A stretch of DNA of 64,000 nucleotides, from positions 3,710,193 through 3,774,192 of the forward strand of contig RPFO01000276.1 in assembly GCA_009746045.1 (NCBI GenBank), read 5' to 3'. Within the stretch, counting starts at the first letter, position 1. Each line of letters starts with the position of its first letter. Of this stretch, positions 41,139-51,400 are shown piece after piece. The DNA is from Mesostigma viride. Lineage: Eukaryota > Streptophyta > Mesostigmatophyceae > Mesostigmatales > Mesostigmataceae. Under the pieces are notes generated by a model. That model saw only the letters and a list, made by a program, of their open reading frames with translations. It made no database searches and had not been told where the DNA came from. A program made the position numbers and the translations under genes.

Positions 41139-44100
41139 CTACTCAACAGGTCTCTTCTTGGCCAAGTTCGTGAGCCGTTTCTCGACGTCTGTCGGAATGG
41201 TCAAGATGGCCTGGCGATTGTTAGCTGGGTTGACAACAATGGTGTGTTCGAACCCCGCGTCCATGCACAGGTAGCAATTGACCAAGTTTGGCTGTTCAGC
41301 TTGCGCATCGGCGTCCATTTTGAACATCGTCGCCATACCCGGAAATCTGTCCCAGTAGCGCACCCCCACCACCCATTGTCCCTTACGGAACAACTCCCTA
41401 TCGACCTTGCCGTTTCTGTCGGCCACTCGCCTCACGAAAGTAGCGGCCACCTGATAAGGCTCCTGCAAGACTTCCGCTAGCCAATATGGATGATCTGGAT
41501 CGTGGGACTCATCACCAGAGTAGGACTCGACGGCAAAAATGTCTCGCAGCTTCAGTCTCCTTCCCATCATCGTCCTCTCTGCCTGTAGTCTGTTCAGTCG
41601 CGTCCCTGCGTGCCCCCCTTGTCCGTTTGGGTTCCTTTGCACTGGCTCCCCCAGTTTGTGGAGCTTCATCCGAGCACCTCCCACATTCCAGCCGTCCATG
41701 TCGGTCCACTCCTTTCGACAATCCCACCACCTTTCCTCGGCGCACGCACCGCCACAATAGCAGGAATACTGGCGCAGCATTAAGCGCGTCACATTCGACT
41801 TGTCCATGCGCCACCAGTGCGCCTTCTTCACTCCTTTGATTTCGCCGCGCCCTGGGCTGTAAGGAAGCACCTGCGCGTCGAAGACAAGATTTGCACAAGG
41901 GAAAGTTGAAGTTACGAGACCATCGAGCTAGTTGTGTTTTATTAAGCACTCCTGATCGCCAGGACTCCAAGAACGCCCTAGAAACGACGGCCGGCGTAAC
42001 TATTCCCTGAACGAGGACTGTACACTTAATTACCTCGGGGAACTCGAAGAAGTTACGCCTGGTCGTTGTGGTCCCGCCCACCGCCCCCGACGCCAGATTC
42101 TCCACCAACTGGGCGGCCGTCTGTTTGTCCTGGTTCTCTTCCCTGATGTGCCACCTCCTCAACATGCACTTCACAGTCCCACCAGCTCCATCCACCTCCC
42201 CCTTTCCGTGCTGCTCCCCAAAGTAATTCCACTCAAATGACTCCAGGTGCGGATCCTCCGTCAGCAGCCGGGCCACTTCCGCGATCACATTCCTTGACTT
42301 GAACTGCATGGAGCAATTGTCCGACCACCCAATGAAGCGCTTCACCTCTACCCCTTCTGACCGTAGTGTCGCCAGGATTTTGAGGATAGCAAAACGGAGG
42401 GCCCGCCCGTCCCTTTTCATTCCGCCCTGTCCGATGAAGTGAAACTCCCTTCTCACGACCTTTCCCGACGCTGGATCCAAGTAGCGCACGATCCAGGGCA
42501 TAAGGACGAATGTGACTGGATGCCAATACTGTGCTTGGAGATTGTGATAGGTGTAAGACTGGTAGTTCTCGGCGTAATCTGTGTGGCATACAAGGTCCCC
42601 CACCCGCATCCTTGAGAGACATTCCTTGGAGGCGTCCGCTTGCCACCACGCGTTGAAGCAATGCTGGATGAAGTCCGGCCACTTGTCCACAATTGCCTCC
42701 TTTAGCTCCGTTGGTGTGGACTTGACGTCGACTTGCGTCAATCGCTGCCCACCAGCCTTTGCGATCTCGTCACAGTCGTCCTGCATATGCGCAGTGTGCA
42801 CATACAGAAAAGACATCAACTTCGACCCACCAATGACCTGTAGAAAGAAAAAAGACAGGACCTCAGGAAAAATTGAAAAAGAAACGCCTTGGGGCGCAAC
42901 CACTCCACTAAAAATTACCTCTGGCCCAAGAACTTCAGGAAACATTGCAAAAGAAACGCCTTGGGGCGCAACCACTCCACTAAAAATTACCTCTGGCCCA
43001 AGAACCGCACCCGGCGGCACATCCTGCATCTCGTATCTGGTCCATGAAATCAGGTGGTTGGAAGCCTCCTCCCGTTCGCATAACATGAAGTTCCGAATTC
43101 CACACTTGGGAGCCAGGCAAGTGCCCAACACACAAGCCTTACGCCGGATCGAGCAAACCCCCAACTCCTCGCCCAGGTCATGATCGGGCACCCCTTCCTC
43201 GTCGTCCAGCACCCTCCCATGCATGGGCAGATCCTCAAGTTCGCCCTGAAAAGGCTGAACCTGCGGCCGCGACGACCCCACAGACGACCTCGAACCTCCC
43301 CCCTCCCTCATCCCCTCCACCTCACAAGTAAACTTGTTCACCCACTCTGTCGTGTGAGTGGCTTTGAAAATGGAACATGTGGGCACGGACGACCCCACGT
43401 CGAGCTGGCTACCATGATCGCACGCGTGGCATTCAGGTCCGCACTCGCATCTGGCATGAAAAGTTGCACGAAATTTGGCCAACCCCCCAACCATGGACTG
43501 CATGGTAGTGTGGTGCTGGCATGCGCACAAGTTCCGCATTTTCCACCGCCCCTTGACGCATGCGGGCATATGCTTGCAAAAAGTAGTGTATCCCACATGA
43601 ACTGTGCTCTTCTGATTCGTGCGTAGCATTGACATCCCTGCCTCCGTCTCCAAAATCACCTGATTTCCCCCCCTCACACCCTCCTCTCCCTCCCCCCCCC
43701 CCTCCCTACTGTCCATCCGCCGCGGTGGCTTCAACTCCGGATGGCGGGAAATGAACACTTCGTAAATCTTCGACTTGGAGACAGTATAGTAGCGCGCACC
43801 CTCCGAAAACGCTAGTGTATGTTTGTAATCCTTTCTGGTCCATTCACAATGAACATCCTTCATGTTCGGAGACGCCCGCGTCAAGTTATCATCCCTCCAG
43901 CACGCTTGTATCAGGGCAATGACTTCCGTCGGAAGCTCGTCTTTCCTCCTCCTCCTCTCTGGCGCACTCATCAAAAGGTCGTCCTCCCCTTCTTCCATTC
44001 CATCCCTGTGACCCCGAACAGTTGCGACAAAGCGCCTGTCAATCCCGAACGCGCGCTCCACAATCCTGTCCGGGACGCCCTCCATTGCCTTCGTAACAAG

Positions 44101-44487
44101 TCCACACAAGGCCCACCTAAGCCCACGATCCTTCTCAGATGTTCCCAAGTCGCCAAAAGCCTTCTTGATGGTATCCCGAAGAGATTCCGCCCAACTTTCA
44201 GGAAGCCCGTCGTCACAGTTCTTCCTCTTCTTAATGCCGTTGCTCTCCGCCACCATGGCATTTAGTCTTGAAGCTGCGCAAGACAGAACCTCCGCGCTCA
44301 TCTCTGGCGTCCTGTGGTTGTTTGCTTTCACGCGTTCCGCCATGATAGGAAAGATGTCATTGGCAATTTTGTACCCCTTGTTCTCGATGTACTTGTCGCT
44401 CCAGAGACCGCGAAGTGCAGGCTCCCGGTCGTCATTGGACAAGGGACGCGAACCGTCGGAAACGGCCCCCCGCCCCGATCGCGCCAT
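41139..44487 (-). CDS. DDE-type transposase-like gene, three exons
   Basis: Exons 44487-42991, 42837-42034 and 41870-41139 join in phase 0 (1,009 residues from ATG 44487; an upstream extension to 44622 is open). Exon 1 has a Cys/His-rich block (CKHMPAC...CACQHH...CECGPECHAC). Exon 2 holds the catalytic-looking motifs HTDYAENYQS, FIGWSDNCSMQFKSRN and FGEQHGKGEVDGAGGTVK. Exon 3 has KGVKKAHWW, a CYCGGAC...WWDC zinc-like motif and a basic C-terminus. This set is shared by uncharacterised transposase-derived proteins of many animals and protists; I will not put a superfamily name on it. Without splicing, the frame runs through both introns. Intron 1 (42990-42838) has a duplicated donor; intron 2 is 42033-41871. 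Confidence 0.7.
42862..43005 (-). repeat. 72-bp tandem duplication in intron 1 of the transposase-like gene
   Basis: Two copies, each with a donor (CCAGAG|GTAATTTTTAG at 42990 and 42918) and the hairpin GTTGCGCC-CCAA-GGCGTTTC. 72 is a multiple of three and stop-free, so the intron could also be retained as VLGPEVIFSGVVAPQGVSF repeats. Confidence 0.8.
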
Positions 44488-44633
44488 CAGACTTTGGTCA
44501 GACGGCAGCTGATTTTTTTCGCCTCTTAATCCCGCGGCACCGAAAGCCCTGAGGATGAGTAATGATAAATAATCACCATTAAAGACACGACGAAAACGAT
44601 GGGCATCAAACAAGAACGACAAGCGTCATTAAT

Positions 44634-45290
44634 AACGCCGGCCGGCGCAACTGGATACATGTAAACCATACAAAAGTGATTTTATGAAACACATACAGTT
44701 TGTCATTAATAACGACGGCCGGCGTAACTCGGGCGCAATTAAAAACCATTAAGAAGCAACTCAGGATATGCAGGCAGAAATCCTTCAGGTGTAAAAAAGA
44801 TGTACAAACACACTTTTGGTAATGGGGCCTGATTGCGCAACTGCAAGATACCATTGGAAACGCCGGCCGGCGCAACTGGATGCATGTACATAAACCATAC
44901 AAAAGTGATTTGCACAAAACCCCTACAATTTGTCATGAGTAACGACGGCCGGCGTAACTCGGTTGCATTTGAAAACCACAAAGAAGCAACTCAGGTAGTG
45001 AAGGCGGAAATCCCAGAGGTGATAAAATGTTTACCAACACAAAATGTTGATAAGCGTGCAAGCTTTTGCAAGTGCGCGCAAGATACCATTGGAAACGCCG
45101 GCCGGCGCAACTGGAACACCAAAACAAAAAACTTGATTTGCACGAAACCCATTCAGTTCGTCATGGATAACGACGGCCGGCGCAACTTCATGGCACTCAC
45201 CACTTTCACCAAATGCCATGTCGCCATTATATTGAGGAAAGCGAAGTATGCCCACTTGAAGCTGTGGTCTGCAGAACATTGACACAAAAT
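44634..45290. repeat. ~230-bp tandem repeat with hairpin words beside the transposase-like gene
   Basis: About 2.7 copies. Type 1 hairpins AACGCCGGCCGGCGCAACTG lie near 44636, 44861 and 45096. Type 2 AACGACGGCCGGCGTAACT words lie near 44713, 44943 and 45171. A plus-strand frame at 44833-45282 reads through the repeat but has no family resemblance. Confidence 0.85.
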
Positions 45291-46282
45291 ATGCATGGTA
45301 TTTCAAGCAATGAATGCTATGTGTCAGGCATCAATGTCTTTATTGTATCCAAATGTGGTTAGGACGGAGGTTTACATTGGTTGCTATTTTAAGACAATGG
45401 CGTATAACCAAACATTGCACACACTCAAGAGTGTACTTATGCTGAACTGGAAAGGAACATTAAACCCCAATAAGGTAGATATTTTTCTTTTACATTTTAA
45501 TTTTTTATATACTACTTTATATAATATTATATTATATTATATTATGCTATATTATGTTATATGAAATAACATTAAAATTAACATAAAATTAAAATTATAT
45601 ATTAATTATAGTATATTATATAATTTATATTATATATTATATTCACGATGCTCTGTGTATTAATGACATATCAGACACACCTACATCACATCGCCTTGAT
45701 GTTTCCGTTGTATGGGTCCGGTCGGGCGTTGGTAGCTGGTCGACAACAATTCTACATTTCCTAAAAAAAAATGCGACCGTGCCTACATTCGAAGGCGCGC
45801 TGTGGCTGACCTGAACTATCGGTGAACACCTCGGCGTCACTTGACCGGCCTAGGTTGACATTTCGGCAGAGTAACGCTGCTTAAAGGATCATTGCGTAGT
45901 TCGCGCGATTTGGCTCTTTATATATGTTTTTGGAGACGACGAGCAAGCATCCGATTGGTCAGCCAATTCCTGTCCAGTCCTCGGACAGTGTCCAATCCGG
46001 TGCTTGGGATCCAGAAAACGTGCTCGAGCCTGGCCACTCTGTCGCGGGCGCCGCGCTAGTGGCGTCGCGCCCAAACCTGACCAGGCCATAGGAAAGGGCG
46101 GGGGCGAATGCAAGAATTATTGTTATATCCTGACCTGTCCTGGGGAAGGTCCGGGGCGAATGCAAGAATTAATATACCTGCGTATGCAACCAACACGGCC
46201 GATCCACATACATAATCCGACTGAGCTGGACGGTACGGACCAAATTTCGGTGCAAATTGAGGCCCAAAAGCTATGTCGGCAT
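45291..46282. other. Intergenic DNA with AT microsatellite
   Basis: 45490-45650 is a TATAT/ATTAT tract. The rest has no gene signal. Two GGGGCGAATGCAAGAATTA words near 46100 and 46155 form a short local duplication. Confidence 0.5.
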
Positions 46283-47497
46283 GGTGCGCGCACCCCTTGC
46301 GGTAGGGGCCATGGCGACTGCCTTTAGACGAAACGTGACAAATCTGGCACGCGGAAAGCAGAAATGCTCGATTGTTGGAGAAAATTAGTTACTGATTCTA
46401 ATTTATGGCGGGATGGTTGCGATCTATAATGTCGCGGGCTTTTTTTCTTTGCCATCGGCAGGGGGGGTCCGGCCTGAATTTCTGTCGGGATGAATAAAGT
46501 ATATTGGATGCCTGCCGGGTTGATTGTCGATTGTTGCCAGTTTTGATGGTCGTAAGGAAAGCTAGTTTAATGATGTTTCTAAAGCCGTAAAAATTCCCGC
46601 TGCTATCTTTACCTTTCCCGTCATTTTGCGGTAAGATAACATTAGCCCTGCGCGATGCGTACTGCCCAACCACTCCATGAAAGGGTGGACTTTCTTGTGC
46701 GCCTGGGCACGAATAAATGCCCGTTATGGTACGTTCTTGTGTTAAACGTCTTAAGCTTGCGTTTTCCTGCTTTCTTACCTCGTTGAGCGTAAGCTTTTTG
46801 CCTTCTTTCCGGCCAGATGCAGCCAGAAAGTTGCGGGTCCTGGCGCTGCATCGCTGGATTCCTGGGTGTCTTTTAGCTAGTTAATCGTCTGTGACGTGGC
46901 TGGCTTTCTGCAGCGCGTGGCCCGCAACCTGTCGGGAAGGTGTAATGCTTTTATTTCCATGCTTCTCTGAAATTTCTTTTGCTTTATAGACAGTTGTGTT
47001 CGAGGAAATTCACGCGGTCTTCCTAAGCAGCGGCATCATTTTCCCCAGACACTGACGAGCTGGCACCTGTCTCCTAAAGAGAGCGGCTCGTGCTTGTTAG
47101 AAAGGAGGCAGTGTGCATTTTGCGGGACACAATGCTTTGGTGGCACATGCGTCAGGTAGGCTGTTCCAATGGTCTCTTCACCTTTCCCACTGAGTAAATG
47201 TTAGCATTTGTCATGCTAACCAGAGCAGCTAGCCACAGGTTGGCTGGATAAAAAGTCAGCTTATTTTCTCTTTATATACTGCGTGTGTGGTCCTCCACGT
47301 GTCCGGCTTGTTGGGCATTTTGGAAGAGGGTTTATAATGTGTTGTTGGGTGGAACAACTTGGTTGTTGGCACAAAATCACACATTATTAGCCTGAGATAG
47401 GCATGACATATGCTGCTCAGGCGTGTCGTCCTACCAGCCTTGTTGTTAAGGGTAGACTCACAAGGCTGGCTGTGCCGATGGAGGGGTGGGGCGTGCT

Positions 47498-47992
47498 AGC
47501 CCCCCCCACACCCACGCATGCATGCTAGCCCACCCCCACACCCACGCATGCATGCTAGCCCCGGCCCCGGCCCCCCACACCCACGCATGCATGCTAGCCC
47601 CCCCCACACCCACGCATGCATGCTAGCCCACACTCACACCCACGCATGCATGCTAGCCCACCCCCACACCCACGCATGCATGCTAGCCCCCCCCACACCC
47701 ACGCATTCATGCCAGCCCCCCCCACACCCACGCATGCATGACAGCCCCCCCACACACCCACGCATGCATGCTAGCCCCCCACACACACCCACGCATGCAT
47801 GCCAGCCCCCATACACACCCACGCATGCATGCCAGCCCCCCCCACACTTACGCATGCATGCTAGCCCCCCACACACACCCACGCATGCATGCCAGCCCCC
47901 CCACACACCCACGCATGCAGGCTAGCCCCCCCCACACCCACGCATGCATGCCAGCCCACCCCCACACCCACGCGTGCATGCCAGCCCACCCC
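47498..47992 (-). repeat. ~27-bp minisatellite, left arm
   Basis: Copies of CACACCCACGCATGCATGCT plus AGCCCCCC, about 18 units. Exact inverted partner at 59527-60228. Each unit holds the palindrome GCATGCATGC and a G-run on the other strand. Confidence 0.93.
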
Positions 47993-48910
47993 TAGCTTGA
48001 GCGTGCTTGTAAAGTTTTTGCATGGTTTATTAAAATGAGTGGAATATGTATTTATTGCATTAAATGTTAATTTTATCATGAATGAAAATGGTCAACATTG
48101 CCGAAGTGCCCCTAAATTGCTCAATATTGTGTGCTCAAGAATTCAATGAGGATTGTCATCATGGAAACCCGCACAAATTCACGATTCCGGGCATGCATGT
48201 GAAAGTATCAAGAACAATTTTCAATTAAGAATGGTATCTCATTGTTCCATGAATCAATATGACTCCATGTACGTAGACAAGCCATGATGACCCCATGGGA
48301 GCCTGAATCCTCATCATTAAATACATAAATGCCACCCATGTACGTAGACGGGCCATGATGACACCAATGGAGCCTGAATCCTCATCATTAATTACATAAA
48401 TGCCAACCATGTACATACACGGGCAATGATGACACCATGGGAGCCTGAATCCTCATCATTAATTACATAAATGCCAACCATGTACGTAGGCCAGCCATGA
48501 TGACACTGTGGGAGCCTGAATCCTCATCATTAATTTCATACATGCCAACAACACGTAGACGGGCCATAATGACACCACGGGAGCCTGAATCCTGATCATT
48601 TTTTTTTCTTTGACATCCATGTACGTAGGCCAGCCATGATGACACCATGGGAGCCTGAATCCTCATCATTTTTTTTCTGAGACATCCATGTACGTAGGCC
48701 AGCCATGATGACACCATGGGAGCCTGAATCCTCATCATTAAATACATACATGCCATCCATGTACGTAGACAGGCCATGATGACACCATGGGAGCCTGAAT
48801 CCTCATCATTTACTATTCCTTGACATCCATGTACGTAGACGGGCCATGATGACACCATGGCCGGGAGCCTGAATCCTCATCATTTTTTTTTCTTTGACAT
48901 CCATGTACAT

Positions 48911-50866
48911 TAATTAATTAATTAATTAAACTCGTGCTCCCGTTGGGGAGTCACGGAGCACCGAAGTGCTTTTAATCCCTGTGTGTGCACTACAGGAGAA
49001 AGGGCAGAGACCCCCAGTCTCCTTCATGCCAAAGGCATGCCACAGCTGCAATCGGGCGCGGCTAGCTAAAAGGACAGGCTAACGATCCGGCAAACTGTGG
49101 GTGCAATAAGACCCATGTGAGCATATCATAGCAAGGAGCGTGGGCAGGTAATCTGAACATAGCCAGGGCGTGGCATGGCTGTACTAGGACTAGGCTAAGG
49201 CTATGGCTGGTTGTGTACCGTGCGTTGGCGGCACGTGACTAGGTGTGTTGGCACAGCTAGGCAACATTCTAGGCATGGCTGCCTTAGCGGCAGTGACGCC
49301 AATGGTTACAAGCTAGGGCTATTGCTATTCTAGCCCGCTGGGGGCGTCCACATCTTGTGGTTGATCATCAGGTCCCCGCCCCTCCAGTACACCTTGGGCT
49401 TCTGGGGGTCCTGCTTATGGCGGAGGTATTCCGGCCACCGGTCGCGTCGCTGCTGTTGCTGAGCGGGGGTGAGGTCGTCATCCAGCGTCCAGGTGAGGTC
49501 GTGCAACCGCTTGCGACGAGAGAGGAACCGCTGCTTATCCTCAGGGGAGGGGAAGGTGAGTAGGACTGGTGGGGGAGCCGCCTTGTCCCGTGAGTGGGGA
49601 AGGCGGTGGCACCCACGCAGTTCTACCTCACCTACCAGGCCCATGAGGGTAAGAAGCTGGTTCTTGAGCTCGTCAGCAAGAGAGGTTGACGTCTCACCTG
49701 GCTTCTGGGGGAAGCGACGTAGCACCACTCGGCACTCGCGGCGAGCGCGGTCGGTGACCTCCCGTTGCTGGGCCTGGCGGTGGTCCTCCAGCTCCTGGAG
49801 CTTTGTGGCGATGGCGTCGGTGGTGGAGGCGGTCGCTGACCGCAGCAGGTCCGCGTAGGAGAGCGGCGGGAGGTCGCCGGCATCCTGCCGGGGTGGCTGG
49901 GATGCAATGGTGGCCGTCTGCTCCGCTATCTTGGGGACCTGTGTGGCCAGGGCCTCGGTGTGGGCGGTGATGGCCTCAAGCTTCTTCAGGAGCACGCCAC
50001 ACTTGCCCTCCACCTGGTTAAGGCGAGAGACAAGTGCAGCATGCTTTTCCGAAGCCTGCGCCGCGGTGTGTAGCGCCGTGAACTGGGGTTGTAGCTTGTG
50101 GACGACCTTGGTTTCCACGTTGGAGACCCGGGCTTCCACCGTGTTGAGCGTGGTGTTCAGCGATGTCAGCTTCTCGGCCAGCGGCCAGGTCACGTGCTCC
50201 TCCAGCACTGCGCGGATGTCATCCTTGCAGAGGGAGGGAGCCGATGGGGCAGCCGGCTGTGCGAGGCTGGCGTTGATCGCTCTGGTGATGTCGCCGACGT
50301 TGCGCTGGTAGTGGCTGGTCAAGATAAACAGGCGTTGGCTTGGTTCGTCAAAGGTGTAGAGCCAGGACGTGTCGCGGTAGTCGATAGCCGCCCCCCCTTC
50401 GGGGCCACGAAGAGCTTCCGTTCCTGTACGAGGAACTCGAGAACCTCGACGCATTCCTGCGGCGATAGTCTCTGCCACTCGAAGAGGGAGAACATTCCGT
50501 CGCCGGGCAAGTATTGGCTCCATTTGTGGCGATCGTGGCATGGTTTCTTGGGTTCAGGCGAGGCGCTTGGCGAGGGTTTGGCGGGTAAGCCTGTCGGCTG
50601 AACAATGGCGAGGGCGAGAGGGTTGGGCTGGGCGCTGGGAAGCTGGGCCAGCTCCTTTTCCAGCCCTCGTTTTGCTTTGGTAGTCGTCATAGCTGGTCAC
50701 GTGCGTAACTTTGGCAATACTGCGTTTCAGCCGTAACCGATTATACTGGCGTGTGCGTCTGAAAAAAGCGCATCGAATGCAACTGGTCTGACCGAATTTG
50801 GGGCTCAGACGCAAAAGATCTGAGCTCCGCCGTCAGCCATACCGCCGTCAGCCATTTTCGTCGCCA
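48911..50866 (-). mobile_element. ORF1-only half-LINE with complete ends
   Basis: 1,956 bp, inserted in a satellite unit with the 12-bp duplication ATCCATGTACAT at 48899-48910 and 50867-50878. Order on the minus strand: 5' UTR with a doubled ATGGCTGACGGCGG, ORF1, about 375-bp 3' UTR, stem-loop 48933-48955, (TAAT)n tail. ORF2 is absent, so movement must have used enzymes in trans. Confidence 0.85.
49330..50690 (-). CDS. LINE ORF1 protein, near full length with one frameshift
   Basis: Starts at ATG 50690 (MTTTKAKRGLEKELAQLPSA). The frame changes in a C-homopolymer around 50391-50397, after QERKLFVAPKGG, and resumes as AAIDYRDTSWLYTFDEP; it stops at 49330. Domains: Pro-rich N-terminus; predicted coiled coil (LTSLNTTLNTVEARVSNVET... 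and VSRLNQVEGKCGVLLKKLEA); an RRM-like domain with CRVVLRRFP and GEVELRGCHRLP; a C-terminal domain with RRKRLHDLTWTLDDDLT. This is the L1-type ORF1p layout. A sequencing error at the homopolymer is as likely as a true mutation. Confidence 0.82.
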
Positions 50867-51400
50867 ATCCATGTACATACGTAGGCCAGCCATGATGACA
50901 CCAATGGAGCCTGAATCCTCATCATTAATTACATACATGCCATCCATGTACGTAGACAGGCCATGACATCTGACACCATGGGAGCCTGAATCCTCATCAT
51001 TTACTATTCCTTGACATCCATGTACGTAGACGGGCCATGATGACACCATGGGAGCCTGAATCCTCATCATTTTTTTTTCTTTGACATCCATGTACATACG
51101 TAGGCCAGCCATGATGACACCAATGGAGCCTGAATCCTCATCATTAATTACATACATAAATGCCATGATCATCAATGACCCCATGGGAGCCTGAATCCTC
51201 ATCATTAAATACATAAATGCCACGGTCCATGTACGTAGACGGGCCATGATGACACCAATGGAGCCTGAATCCTCATCATTAATTACATAAATGCCAACCA
51301 TGTACATACACGGGCAATGATGACACCATGGGAGCCTGAATCCTCATCATTAATTACATAAATGCCAACCATGTACGTAGGCCAGCCATGATGACACTAT

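Noticed and set aside
44833-45282. 149-codon plus-strand frame
   Set aside because: It follows the ~230-bp tandem repeat; the same peptide words recur at the repeat period and match no family.
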